64,000 nucleotides of DNA from Emiliania huxleyi CCMP1516 (Eukaryota > Haptophyta > Isochrysidales > Noelaerhabdaceae), in contig NW_005200011.1 in NCBI RefSeq assembly GCF_000372725.1, positions 183,170 through 247,169 of the forward strand. The letters are read 5' to 3'. Position 1 is the stretch's first letter. Each line of letters starts with the position of its first letter. Below the pieces are notes generated by a model. The model worked only from the letters and a program-made list of their open reading frames with translations. It was not told where the DNA came from and did no database searches. The translations under genes were made by a program, and so were the position numbers. This document shows positions 46,927 through 56,502 of this stretch, piece after piece.

Positions 46927-47346
46927 TCACGGCTTCTTTGTCAGCTTGATGACATGCGAGCCAAACTTGGTCTTCACGAGGCCGAGCTCGCCGACGACAG
47001 TGTCGGGATCAAAGCAGTAATCGTTGAAGGCTCCAACCATCTGGCCCGGTCCAAAGGTACCGAGGTCCCCACCCTTTGCCCCGGACGGACAGGTGGAGAA
47101 CTCACGCGCTGCGTCGGCGAAGTTCACCTGCCCTGCCTCAATCTGAGCTTTGATGCGCTGGGCGCGTGCGTTGTCCGAGACGAGGATGTGCGATGCGCCC
47201 GCCTTGCCGAAGGCGAGAAAGTCAAACACGCCTGCGCGCGCGGAGGCATGGCGAGCCGCTGTGCGCTGGGCGGGCAGCCCGGCAAGCCCGGCGGGCGTGA
47301 AGGCGGTTCCAGCGGCGAAGATCATCAGTATTCCGAAGGACATCAT
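46927..47346 (-). CDS. Parvulin-type peptidyl-prolyl isomerase, probably plastid-targeted
   Basis: 139 residues from the ATG at 47,346; a frame extends 20 codons further upstream. The N-terminus is a signal-peptide-like segment followed by a Phe and a Ser/Ala/Arg-rich stretch (MMSFGILMIFAAGTAFTPAG, then LPAQRTAARHASARAG). This is the bipartite leader of secondary-plastid proteins. The rotamase domain is complete: ASHILVSDNARAQRIKAQIE, EFSTCPSGAKGGDLGTFGPG, MVGAFNDYCF and VVGELGLVKTKFGSHVIKL. It accelerates cis-trans proline isomerisation during folding. Single exon. R1 lies 109 bp upstream in sense orientation and an R2 core at 47,743-47,766. Confidence 0.85.
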   Translation of the reverse strand: MMSFGILMIFAAGTAFTPAGLAGLPAQRTAARHASARAGVFDFLAFGKAGASHILVSDNARAQRIKAQIEAGQVNFADAAREFSTCPSGAKGGDLGTFGPGQMVGAFNDYCFDPDTVVGELGLVKTKFGSHVIKLTKKP

Positions 47347-47454
47347 CAGCAGGGCCTCACGATCGTCGCTCACACCCCAGCGAAGGGTCTCTCCTCGAAG
47401 GGACACACCTCTGCCAAAAAGAATTTAGCCAGCGAGCTAGCACAGGGGACGATC

Positions 47455-47640
47455 GCGAGGTGGCATGAAGGTTGCAGCGAGAATCGGCGAGGGACTGCAA
47501 AGAGAGATAGGAAGAGGCAGACGCCCAAGGGTGGGCGCGACGGCTAGAACTCCACACCCCTCTCCTCAAAATCCCTGTGTGGTGGCGGCGTGCCGTCCTC
47601 CCGTCCCTGCCTTTGGGTTGTCTGTGTTATCTTTCTTCCT
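47455..47640 (-). repeat. R1 leader repeat upstream of parvulin
   Basis: The minus strand reads cacagacaacccaaaggcag, gacggcacgccgccaccaca and ctgcaaccttcatgccacct, then the gene. Same strand as the gene. Confidence 0.85.
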
Positions 47641-47742
47641 TAGAGCTTAGTTTCATTAGCACAGATACACCACGTGCGCCGTGTTGTGCAAAAAAGAAAC
47701 GGCCTGGCCTTCTCCCCACAGAACTCTCGCACAGCATTGGGC

Positions 47743-47766
47743 ACGGGACTGGCGCGCACTGGCACG
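47743..47766 (-). promoter_or_regulatory. R2 leader core upstream of parvulin
   Basis: The minus strand reads gtgccagtgcgcgccagtcc, the core of the 38-base R2 motif. It lies about 100 bp before R1, with 75 bp of other sequence between them. Confidence 0.6.
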
Positions 47767-47809
47767 GACCCTAAGCTAATCACGTCTCACACGGCGCGGC
47801 CGGCCCTAG

Positions 47810-48909
47810 CTAGATCTCCGCAGCAACCGCCTGGCGCTTCTTCTCCGCAACCTGTTCCGGTGTGAGGACCCCGAGCTCGATCAGGCGCTCGGTGAGGAAC
47901 GCGTCCGCTGTGGCGTACTTTGGCGAGAGGTACGTCGAAGAGAAGGGGTGCAGGAACGTGGGGATGCTCATCCGGTCAGAGCTCACGTCCTCGTCCGCGG
48001 GCACAACAACGCGGTGTGAGGTTGCGCGGTACTCGCCGTTGGACATCTGCTCGAGCATGTCGCCGATGTTGATGATGAGCGCCTCCGGCACGAGGGGCAC
48101 CTCGCGCCACTCGCCCGTCCTACAGGGCATGCGAAGAGCTTCTCCTGGACAGGCCTCCAGCTGGACGGGCGGGACGAGGCGCGAGCCCTCCTGTGGTCCC
48201 TCAGCTCGAGCCCTCTCGCCGAGCCGGACGGCAGCAGCGTGATCAGGTTGATGTCCTCGTGCGCAGAGGCGCGGGTGGCACCCGGCGCGGCGAGCTCAGG
48301 GTCATACGGCGGGTACCGCAGGATCCGCATCATCGTGTTTGTGGGGTCCAGCGTCTCCGCCAGCCGGGTCACGTTGTTGGTGCGCAGCTGCTCGCGCGTC
48401 GCCGCGTCCATGTGCTCGTCGATCCACTGGAGCAGCTCCCTTCCCAGCTCGAGCATCTGGTGGAAGAGGACGCGCGCCCGGTCGGACACCTCCTCCGGGT
48501 AGCGGCCCCGCGGGAAGTACAGCTGGTAGTACTGCTTCAGGTCCTGAAGCGTCTGGCCCTTCGCCGACTCCGCACGCGCCATACTGAAATAGCCGTCCTG
48601 CGTTTCCATGCTGCGCTCGTACTTGGCCTGGTCGGCGAGGCCGGAGGTGAGGAACTCGCGCCACTCGTCGTACACCTGCTCGATCAGCGAGTACTTGATC
48701 GGGTGGTTGGTCAGGACCGCAAAACCAGTGGCTTTGAGCGACTGCGCGAAGTCGCCGGGCGCGCCGCCCGAGGTGTAGTCGACTACGGACACGTCGCCAC
48801 CAAGCCTGAGCGGCGTCTCCGACAAGACAAGCGCGCCGAGGAGGAGCGGCGAGGCCATAGAGCACGCGTACGCCGCGTACGCCGGTACCGCGAAAAACGG
48901 CAACAGCAT
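47810..48909 (-). CDS. 2-oxoglutarate/Fe(II) oxygenase, isopenicillin-N-synthase-like
   Basis: Starts at the ATG at 48,909 with a hydrophobic leader (MLLPFFAVPAYAAYACSMAS). Conserved parts: SLKATGFAVLTNHPIKYSLI; ARAESAKGQTLQDLKQYYQL; MMRILRYPPYDP; AHEDINLITLLPSG, with the HxD iron ligands; LVPEALIINIGDMLEQMSNG; and RATSHRVVVPADEDVSSDRM, with the distal His and the Arg that binds 2-oxoglutarate. It hydroxylates or oxidises a small-molecule substrate that cannot be named from sequence. At about 48,178-48,190 the HxD half and the distal-His half are one base out of frame (RARASSRP versus LVPPVQLEA). No intron explains it. Either a sequencing deletion at GCCTC or a recent disabling mutation. The gene is otherwise intronless. 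R1 is 42 bp upstream. Confidence 0.8.
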
Positions 48910-48950
48910 CAAGAAAGAAAGCGCGCGGCCAGCTGCGACGAAAGGCGAGA

Positions 48951-49425
48951 TGAAGGTTGCAGCGAGAATCGGCGAGAGACTGCGAAGAGAGATAGGAAGA
49001 GGCAGACTCCCTAGGGTGGGCGACGGATAGCGCACCACACACCTCTCCTTAAAATCCCTGTGTGGTGGCGGCGTGCCGTCCTCCCATCCCTCCCTTGGGT
49101 TGTCTGTTTTCTTTCTTTTAGGCGAGAGAAGAAGCGTAGAAAAAGGATCGGCAGGCGGCGGCGGCGTCGCTGGACGAGGCAGAGGAGAGCGACGCGACAG
49201 AGGAAGAAGCGACAAGAGAGAGAACGACGAGAGTGGGACGACCGCGAGGTGGCATGAAGGTTGCAGCGAGAATCGGCGAGGGACTGCGAAGAGAGATAGG
49301 AAGAGGCAGACTCCCTAGGTAGGGCTAGCGCATCACACCCCTCTCCTTAAAATCCCTGTGTGGTGGCGGCGTGCCGTCCTCCCATCCCTCCCTTGGGTTG
49401 AGTGTTTTCTTTCTTTCTTTTTACA
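48951..49425 (-). repeat. Tandem pair of R1 leader repeats
   Basis: Two R1 units (49,205-49,425 and 48,951-49,120) about 290 bp apart, both oriented towards the 2OG oxygenase gene. A piece of the R2 motif (ggtgtacctgtgt) abuts the upstream unit at 49,421-49,435. Confidence 0.85.
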
Positions 49426-49588
49426 CAGGTACACCGGAGAAGAGAGAGAGAGATTTTTGAAGACCAACAAGAAATCACGACTCTCACAGAGATTTGGGCT
49501 CGGCAGCTTGTCAGCCCTCAGCCGAAGCTGGGGCCGGTCCCGTAGCCGAGAGAGCCCGCGCCGTTGAGTTCGACGCGGTCGGGGGGCC

Positions 49589-51574
49589 TTGCGGAGAGAG
49601 GCCAGCGAGGTGGCGATCGCTGAGGGAGAGAAGGACATCACGCCAGATGACGCTGCTGAAGTGCGAGCTGCAGAGGATGCGGCCAACGCACGGCTCGAGC
49701 AGCTACTCCCTCCAGCTGCAGCGTCGGCGCAGGCTACCTTCCTGGCGTCGCCCGAGGCGGCGGCGGCGCCACCCGCCGACGAGGATGACTACAGCGGCGA
49801 CGGTTTCGAGGACGAGGCAGACGCCGACACGACAGAGTCCCTGCCCTCTGTGCAAGCACGCAATCCTGCTACGACACGTGGAACAAGCAGCAGCATCGCA
49901 GCCGGTGGTGCCGTACGATCGCCGGAGGAGGCTGCAGCGCTGCTTTCGAAGGCGACAGCGTTTTGGCAGAATGGGCTGCTCCACGCAGCTTATGCGGGCT
50001 GGGCGCACGTGACTCACCTCTCTCGGCGGCAGCGCGAGCGCGTCGGAGTCCAGCTGGTAGTCCACTCTTTTCAGTTGCTCGGGGCAACGCGTGGTGGCCC
50101 CGGGGCGCTGCGGTTGGAGATACAGTGGCCTTTGTCGTCTGGCACGCTGCGAACGCCCACTTTTGAGCGTTCGGCTAGGCCCGTAGCGCTCAGTTGGCAA
50201 GAGAACCTTGAGCTTCTTGCTGGCTCAAGACCTGCCGCGGCACTCAAAACAGCTGCGCTCGCCGCAAACGACTCCAGCGACGGGCGAATCCGCCTCGCTC
50301 TGGTCAGCCTCCCCGAGCGCGAGGGATTGCGTCCCTCCGAGATTGGGGCCGCCGAGCTGACGCTGCCGGCGGTGCTCTCCTCGGGTGCGGACCTGTCCAG
50401 CGAGGCAGTGCCACTCTTCTCCGCGCGAGGCGAGGAGATCGGTGAGGCTGTCATCTCTCTCGTTGCTCTCGAGGCCATGCGCACGCTGACCGCGAGTACT
50501 GGTCGGCCGGCCGTGCCTGCAGTGACGGTGCCAGCCAACGAGGCCGGCGCTGTCGAGGGCGCCGCGGTGTCGCGCTCGAAGGCGGAGGCGCACACAGCTG
50601 CTCGTGTACACAGCGAGGGACCGGCGCGCTCGATCGGCGAGCTCCTCTCTGAGGTAGGGCCGGCAGCCCCTCACTCAACCTCGCAGCTCACTCGCGCTGA
50701 GAAGGCTTCGCTGTGGGATGCATCTCAGCGAATCGGGACAGAGGAGGGACATCACGTTGGACAAGCCGTTGGCGATGAGGAGGAAGTTTGGCCAGACGAC
50801 GCGACGCACAACGTGCTTCTTCAGTTCATCTCGTACACACCCACCGTGCCTGCTGCATTGCCTGCCGAAGGTGGTGGCGGCGAATCCTGCCGTCCGCCAT
50901 CGTCACTCCTGCTCTCGCTTCGGTTCTACCATTTCGATCAGCGCACGACGCCACGTGCATTGCTCACGCAGGCTCCGCTCGGCGGCTCGGGCAGCGATGG
51001 TTCTGCAGCTGCCAGCGCTAAAGATGAGCTTGGTGCTTTGCTCTCAGACGCCAATGCCGGCGGTGCCAACGCTGTGCAAAGCACCGCGAAGGCCAACGAG
51101 GAGGATCTGGACTTGGCACCAACCGCCAACAGCGTGGCCTTGGCACCTCCTACCAACTCTCGAGCCCAACCCGACATGGATTTTGCCTCAACGGCAACAC
51201 AAACACAGTCTACCCCCCGCGGACGGCCCGTGGTTAACACGCCGAACCCTATCCCCCGCGAACGGCTCGTGGTCAACTCGCCGAACCCTACCCCCCGCGG
51301 ACGGCCCGTGGTTAACACGCCGAACCCTATCCCCCGCGAACGGCTCGTGGTCAACTCGCCGAACCCTACCCCCCGCGGACGGCTCGTGGTTAACACGCCG
51401 AACCCTATCCCCCGCGAACGGCTCGTGGTCAACTCGCCGAACCCTACCCCCCGCGGACGGCTCGTGGTCAACACGCCGAACCCTTCTCACGAGTCACGTG
51501 GCAATGGCGGCTCTGCGAGCTCGACACTCGCCCGCCGCCATTGGGGGGGATGCGCCTACCCTCACCTCGGGTAG
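49589..51574 (+). CDS. C2-domain protein, possibly NPHP4-like, with C-terminal 13-residue repeats
   Basis: Open from about 49,589; no in-frame ATG opens it, so a 5' exon is missing. An acidic N-terminal region (EVRAAEDAANARLEQLLPPA) is followed by a C2-like beta-sandwich (VGVQLVVHSFQLLGATRGGP, ALRLEIQWPLSSG, IRLALVSLPEREGLRPSEIG, SEAVPLFSARGEEIGEAVIS). A later stretch (HNVLLQFISYTPTVPAALPA, LLLSLRFYHFDQRTTPRALL) resembles the FQFYRFPPxTT region of nephrocystin-4, a ciliary transition-zone protein. The assignment is by eye and tentative. Residues after about 540 are seven 13-residue units (TPRGRPVVNTPNP / IPRERLVVNSPNP). Stop at 51,574. Confidence 0.5.
   Translation: MRREASEVAIAEGEKDITPDDAAEVRAAEDAANARLEQLLPPAAASAQATFLASPEAAAAPPADEDDYSGDGFEDEADADTTESLPSVQARNPATTRGTSSSIAAGGAVRSPEEAAALLSKATAFWQNGLLHAAYAGWAHVTHLSRRQRERVGVQLVVHSFQLLGATRGGPGALRLEIQWPLSSGTLRTPTFERSARPVALSWQENLELLAGSRPAAALKTAALAANDSSDGRIRLALVSLPEREGLRPSEIGAAELTLPAVLSSGADLSSEAVPLFSARGEEIGEAVISLVALEAMRTLTASTGRPAVPAVTVPANEAGAVEGAAVSRSKAEAHTAARVHSEGPARSIGELLSEVGPAAPHSTSQLTRAEKASLWDASQRIGTEEGHHVGQAVGDEEEVWPDDATHNVLLQFISYTPTVPAALPAEGGGGESCRPPSSLLLSLRFYHFDQRTTPRALLTQAPLGGSGSDGSAAASAKDELGALLSDANAGGANAVQSTAKANEEDLDLAPTANSVALAPPTNSRAQPDMDFASTATQTQSTPRGRPVVNTPNPIPRERLVVNSPNPTPRGRPVVNTPNPIPRERLVVNSPNPTPRGRLVVNTPNPIPRERLVVNSPNPTPRGRLVVNTPNPSHESRGNGGSASSTLARRHWGGCAYPHLG
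51215..51485 (+). repeat. Coding 39-base minisatellite, about seven units
   Basis: Alternating TPRGRPVVNTPNP and IPRERLVVNSPNP units with few silent differences, implying recent expansion. In frame with the C2-domain gene. Confidence 0.95.
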
Positions 51575-51960
51575 ACCGTTCACACCTCGCCCCGCGTAAT
51601 ATCCTGATTAGTTAATTGTTCCCGCGTGTTCGTTCGTCCATTCGTATCTTTATCATCGATCGGTCTTCGGTGCAGTGTATATGGAGCAAGACGTAGACAT
51701 CGCGCACTCGCAGCCCACCGCGCCACCGCGCCGTCGGGCGCCGCCCTCGGTCTCCGAGGGAGCTCAGCTACACCGTCTGGTCATGCGCAATTTTGGTCGC
51801 GATTGACACGTGTGAGTCCTCTCACCTCTGCCAGCCGCTCTGGCTCTCGCGCGCTGGCGAGTGGCCCGTGCGAGGGGTGCCGCGTACTTTATGCTACTCA
51901 CTCGCTCATTCGCGATGGCCCGGCAACCTCTCAAGACCCACCCCACCCGGCCGCCGCCGC
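51575..51960. other. Convergent 3' region, no gene seen
   Basis: Between two convergent genes. Possible extra 3' exons of the C2 gene cannot be excluded. Confidence 0.45.
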
Positions 51961-53635
51961 TCACTCAGAGGCCCACCAGAGCAGGTAATCCTCGTCGGGC
52001 TGCATGTACCTATCGGCCGTGCCGCGGACGCGTGACTGGACGCGACCCGGACGAGCACACCTCCTCGTCGGGGCGCGCACTCGTCGGCAAAATACTTGGC
52101 CTTGTGCGCCTGAAGAAACTTGAGCAGCTCCATCAGCTTGGCGACCAGCACCGTCATGTGCTCCCGCTGCAGCTTGGCGTGCGCAAGCAGCTCCTGCGTC
52201 GAGGTTTTGCCGTTGGGGCATGCGTCGGCGGCCGGGCGTGGTGACGAGGGGGGGGGGGGGGAGCAAAGCAAAAGGGGCGGCGTCTCGGCTCACTCGGCTA
52301 CACCGGTGCTACATCTTGTGCTACATCTGTGCTCCCTCTGGGCATTGTTGGCTCCCTCCCGGCAGCGCTGTGCTACATCCCTGCGCTCCCTCTTACGCCC
52401 ACCGGCAGCTTGACGACTAGGCGGAGCAAGTGCTCTGCGCCGTACAGCTCGACCAGCGGCACCTGCCCACAGCCGGAGGCGTCAAGAGACGCTGCTCGCC
52501 ACCACCGTCCACGCCTCGACGAGCGGCACGTCGGGCTTCTCGCTGCGCAGCTGCTGCAACTGCCTTCGCTCAAACTTGTACAGCAGGATCGCGCCGAGGG
52601 CCTGCAGCAGGCAGAGCCGGTCCTCGGTGGATGGGCCGCAAGCGGCGCCAGGACGGGTTGGATTAGGAGTGGGGCCCCTTCGGCTGCATCTCGGCTGCAT
52701 CTTGGCTGCATCTCGGCTGCATCTCGGCTGCATCTCGGCTGCATCTGGGCGGCAGCTCGGCTGTGCCTGGTTGAAGTACGAGCGGAGCCCATCGCAGACC
52801 TCGGTGTAGAGCCGCTCGTGCGAGGAGCGCTTGGCCTTGGCGGCGACGAACTCGGAGAGGAGCTCGTGCACCTGACGACCACTCCCGGTTCTGAGAGGAT
52901 GCCACCGCTTCGCCAGGAGGAGGTGTCTCACGTGCCGAAGGGGAGTGTGTCTAGGAAGTGTCTAGGAAGTGTCTAGGAGGTGTCTAGGAGGTGTCTCGCG
53001 TGCCGAGGGCGAGCGTGGCAGCGGCACCAGCGCCTGCGGGTGGAGGGGCGGAGAGGAGGGAAGGGGTGGCGGTGCGTCGCCGATGGACGGCAGAGGGGGC
53101 TAGCGAGGCGGGCCACGGGGTGTGGGTTAGGTCGGGGGCAAGGCGCCGGCCGCGCCTTTTCCCTCGAGACCCGCTCCCAGTCCTCTATCAGCTTGAGCTT
53201 GAGCCCCTGCGGCAGGCGGAGCTGCTCGCGCACCTCGGCGGCGATCGAGTCATCCGCCGGGACCACTCCGCCGCGCGGCCGCTTGTTCGCCACCGCCGCG
53301 CCGCCCTCGCCGGGTGCGGCGCCGTCAGCCGCAGGAGGCTCACCAGCCGCGCCCGCGCCATCGGTGCCGCTCCTTTTGTGCTTTTTGAAGGCGCGGTTGA
53401 ACTCGCGGATGCGCTCCTTTTGGAGCTGCCGCGCGCTTGCGTCGTCCTTCAGCAGCCGCGACTCAGGGACCCACTCGTCCCAGTGGCTTGACCAGCCGTC
53501 ATAGTGCACGCGATACAGCCGCACCTTTGAGCCGCCGGCGCCGCCGGCACGCTCAGTCTTCTCGAGGATGCGCGCGGGGAAGAGGAGCGGGCCGTGGTAC
53601 GCCATGATCTCCTCATCAGTGTCGAAAACCACCAT
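51961..53635 (-). CDS. MRG15/Eaf3-like chromodomain protein
   Basis: Subunit of NuA4-type acetyltransferase and Rpd3S-type deacetylase complexes that reads H3K36 methylation. ATG at 53,635. Chromo barrel domain: EIMAYHGPLLFPARILEKTE, VRLYRVHYDGWSSHWDEWVP, ESRLLKDD. A basic, Ala/Pro-rich linker follows (REFNRAFKKHKR), then the MRG domain in several exons: IAAEVREQLRLPQGLKLKLI; VHELLSEFVAAKAKRSSHER; AILLYKFERRQLQQL; QVPLVELYGAEHLLRLVVKL; VAKLMELLKFLQAHKAKYFA; and a last short exon DRYMQPDEDYLLWWASE ending at 51,961. Order and content match MRG15. Five to six exons, GT-AG. One intron contains a CTCGGCTGCAT array. Confidence 0.85.
52676..52760. repeat. Intronic CTCGGCTGCAT tandem repeat
   Basis: Five or six units of tcggctgcatc inside an MRG gene intron; related to arrays in the GH5 introns. 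Confidence 0.85.
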
Positions 53636-54445
53636 GCTCTCTCTCGAGGCTCAAAATGCGGCCAGAAGGGTTTCTTTTTTACCTTCTCCAACAGCCACCT
53701 ACCTACCTACTCTAGGCTGTTAACAAAGGCTTTACCTTTCTTTACGGCGGCGAGCAGAATCGCGAGATATCTCCTATAGACTCTCGAAGGGGAGCACAAC
53801 GCGCACCACTCGATCGAGGCACCTTCCGCCTCGGGCTCGGCGCGGAGCTTGCTGGCGCAGAAAAATTTACACCCAGGAAGATTCTTCCGGTCTTGTGGTA
53901 CATGTCCTCTATCGCCTCGATCGACCTTCCTCGCATCCTCGGTCGGCTACGACCTACGTCCGTACGTACGACCTAAGCGCTAAGGCTCTGTGTATGCAGC
54001 GCGGTATGGGTGGGTGGACGCGAGACAGGGAGTTGACGGCACGCTCGAGCGACACACAGACACACAAACTCACAAGGGCTCTGCCCGCAAGGCGCCCGCG
54101 CAGACGCGGTCGGTACCAATGACAAATGCGGTCGGTACCAATGGAATACCCCCACACAAACAGATAGCAAAATCCGAATACATGTACTCGCATAATGTGG
54201 GTAAACGAAAGTACCGTACCGTATTCGCCGTACTATCAAGAAAGACACCGAAAAAAGTCGCCGCCGCAGTCCACGACCAGCCAGCCTGCTGCCGGCTCGC
54301 ACGGCAGCCTCTTCCTATGGACCAGCCTCGACTTCCATACAGTCAACATTTTGTCGCTGCGTGCTCGTGGTGAGCTGTGGCGGCGGTCGAAGTTCGCCCA
54401 GATTCGGTGACGAGCGCCGGACGATAGTACCGCCTCTGTTCGCCC
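53636..54445. other. Upstream region of the MRG gene, no gene seen
   Basis: Contains small repeats (ctacctacctac at about 53,698, gtcggtaccaatg twice at about 54,109 and 54,131). The latter pair is a perfect 22-bp-spaced direct repeat that could be regulatory. No coding region is convincing. Confidence 0.4.
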
Positions 54446-54718
54446 ATGGAGGAGGAGGGCGCAGTCGGCGAATTGGAGGAGGAGGAGGGCGCAGGCGACG
54501 AATGGGAGGAGGAGGGCAGTCGGCGTTGTCGTGTCTGATTCAGAGGAGGAGTTGGAGGTGCTCCGGCAACCTAGCCTGATTCAGAAGCTCGCCAACGTTG
54601 TCACTCAACGTGCGTCATGCGTGATCGAGCTTGAGGGAGGAGCTCCGCTAACGATTCGGCCAGCAACCCAACGCCGCCGCCCATACCCGCCACCCACAAA
54701 GCACCTGCTCTACTAGGA
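54446..54718 (+). CDS. Small acidic hypothetical protein
   Basis: The ATG at 54,446 opens MEEEGAVGELEEEEGAGDEW, which ends after 30 codons. A second frame continues as SDSEEELEVLRQPSLIQKLA and IELEGGAPLTIRP, stop at 54,718. The two could be one acidic protein joined by a tiny intron or frameshift. No family recognised. Confidence 0.25.
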
Positions 54719-54857
54719 ATCCCATACCACCCTCCCCACTTTCCACTGATCATGCCCGTGATAGCACCATCACTGCCGCCGTCCTGGTTTTGAACGTGGC
54801 AGCTAGGCGAAGGGACTCGGTAGAGAGGGTAGTTGTGACCCCCTGCCTGAGTGAAAT

Positions 54858-55125
54858 AAATAAAGAAAGAAAACGGTCAAACTCTGAGACGAGATGGGAT
54901 TTAGGGACATGTGTCCCCGCCCCCTGCACGATCTTGGTGTGGGGATCTTCAATCCGGGTCTCCCCTTGAGCACTTGAGCACTGGATAGGGTCGATTCCGC
55001 ATGGAGGAGGCTGCGCTGCGCAAGCACGGGCGGGAGGGGTTTCTCCTGCGGAGTCGTGCGTGCGCGGGGCTCCTCTTTGCGAATACTCCCTACATACGTC
55101 TCGTACCCGTTCTAACCAGAGAACG
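54858..55125 (-). mobile_element. Internally deleted copy of the retroelement
   Basis: 54,858-54,965 matches the 3' end and tail of the 42,071 element (tail changed to AAATAAATAAAGAAAG). 55,025-55,125 matches its 5' part (cctgcggagtcgtgcgtgcg, peptide VRDVCREYSQRGAPR). The roughly 1.3-kb middle is absent. Confidence 0.65.
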
Positions 55126-55233
55126 CATGGTACGCGGCGCGGTGGCCGGGGCGCGCATCGCGTCCGCCCAGGCGGCGAGGACGCCGTCGTGGGGCCGCCG
55201 GTGGTGGGCCTTGTTGCAAGTTTGTTGCCGATT

Positions 55234-55440
55234 CCGCTGCAACCTTCAAGCATGCCACCTCGCGGTCGTCCCACTCTCGTCGTTCTCCCTCCTGTCGCTT
55301 CCTCCTCTTGTTTTTGTCCTCCTCTGTCGCGAAAGAAAGAAAGAAAACAGCCTCGAAGGGAGGGATGGGAGGATGTCGTGAAAAAAGAAAGAAAACGGAC
55401 AGTCCAAGGGAGGGATGGGAGGACGGCACGCAAAAAAAGG
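55234..55440 (+). repeat. Rearranged R1 leader repeat upstream of the Tim17-family gene
   Basis: The 3' half (ctgcaacctt ... gccacctcgcggtcgtccc) comes first, then two 5' halves (aagaaaacag and aagaaaacggacagtccaag), each with gggagggatgggaggac. Sense-oriented, ending about 85 bp before the start codon. Confidence 0.8.
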
Positions 55441-55524
55441 CTCCGCAAAAAAGGGCGCAAAAGGGCAAGGCCACGCCTGGGTATCTGTCCCTGTCCCACT
55501 TCCGCACCCCTGCACCCTGACGCG

Positions 55525-56055
55525 ATGGCGGGCACACCGCCTGCGTCGCCAAGCACGTCGCGGCACGTCGGCGTCGACGTGCGCCCGCTTCCCGATCGGG
55601 CACGCGACTGCGCCCTCGCGGCGGGCGGCGTCGGCGCGGTGTGGGGCGCGACGGTCGCCGCCGCCGAGGGCGGCGCGATTCCACATGGCGCCGCCTGGGT
55701 CGGTTCGCGGTGGGCAGCAGCGGCCGCGGCCTTCATCGGGCTGCGTCACCTGATCCTGCAGGGCGATTGGCGGAACGACCGCGAGGCGGTCAGCGCCGTC
55801 GCCGCAGCTGCCGTCGGTGGCGGCGCAGCCGCGCTGCAGCGCGCATGGCGGCGGCTTCGCATCGTGAGCGCCGTCTCGTTTGTGACCGGGTTTGGCGGGC
55901 ACTATCTGCACCGGTGGTGGCTGCGTGCGCGCCTCGACTGGATCGAGGGCGAGACAGCCGCCACCGCCGCCACCGCCACCACACGCCTGATGCAGGACCG
56001 GCTGCGGCACGAGCCGAGAAACTACGAACTTCGCTTGGCCGCGGCTGCAAAGTGA
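55525..56055 (+). CDS. Tim17/Tim22/Tim23-family-like membrane protein
   Basis: 176 residues from the ATG at 55,525 (MAGTPPASPSTSRHVGVDVR), single exon. Four weakly hydrophobic, Gly/Ala-rich segments: CALAAGGVGAVWGATVAAA; WVGSRWAAAAAAFIGLRHLI; VSAVAAAAVGGGAAALQRAW; IVSAVSFVTGFGGHYLHRWW. The Gly-x3-Gly spacing and the D-W-R-N-D-x-V-S-A-x3 loop resemble the Tim17 superfamily, which includes protein-import channel subunits and complex I assembly factors. Which branch is uncertain. The C-terminus is hydrophilic. The rearranged R1 leader lies just upstream. Confidence 0.55.
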   Translation: MAGTPPASPSTSRHVGVDVRPLPDRARDCALAAGGVGAVWGATVAAAEGGAIPHGAAWVGSRWAAAAAAFIGLRHLILQGDWRNDREAVSAVAAAAVGGGAAALQRAWRRLRIVSAVSFVTGFGGHYLHRWWLRARLDWIEGETAATAATATTRLMQDRLRHEPRNYELRLAAAAK

Positions 56056-56502
56056 CCGCGCCTTGCAAGTTGGCGTCTCCGCCGTCACCACGTTGCCGCG
56101 CGCTCCCCGCGCGCTCCCCGCCACGTTCACTCTTGCCTTCCTCCGACGGTGCATCATTGTGGGTCTATCTAGCCGGATCAAAGAAGTGGATGAGCAGGTC
56201 TCCGGTCAGAGACGGTCCGGTGGGGCACAGTGCGCGCGGTCTGTGCTGGTGTCGTGTGCGGTGCCAGCTCGTGTGTCGTGACCGAAGTCCGTGTCGTCGG
56301 ATCTTAAAACTATAACAAACAAAAACATGTCCGTCTCGCCCTGCGCGGTCTGCCCCACCTTTCCGCACTACCAACTCGGTGGTGTGCGCGCCGCCCCCAC
56401 ACATGGCCGCCCCCCGCGCGGTCCGCGGTTCCCCCCGGTAGGGTCAACGCGCTCACACACCTCACACACACCGGCCGTGCTGCATGGTCAATCCTCCGTC
56501 TC
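56056..56502. other. Convergent 3' region, no gene seen
   Basis: Between the Tim17-family gene and the alpha/beta hydrolase 3' end. No recognisable feature. Confidence 0.5.
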
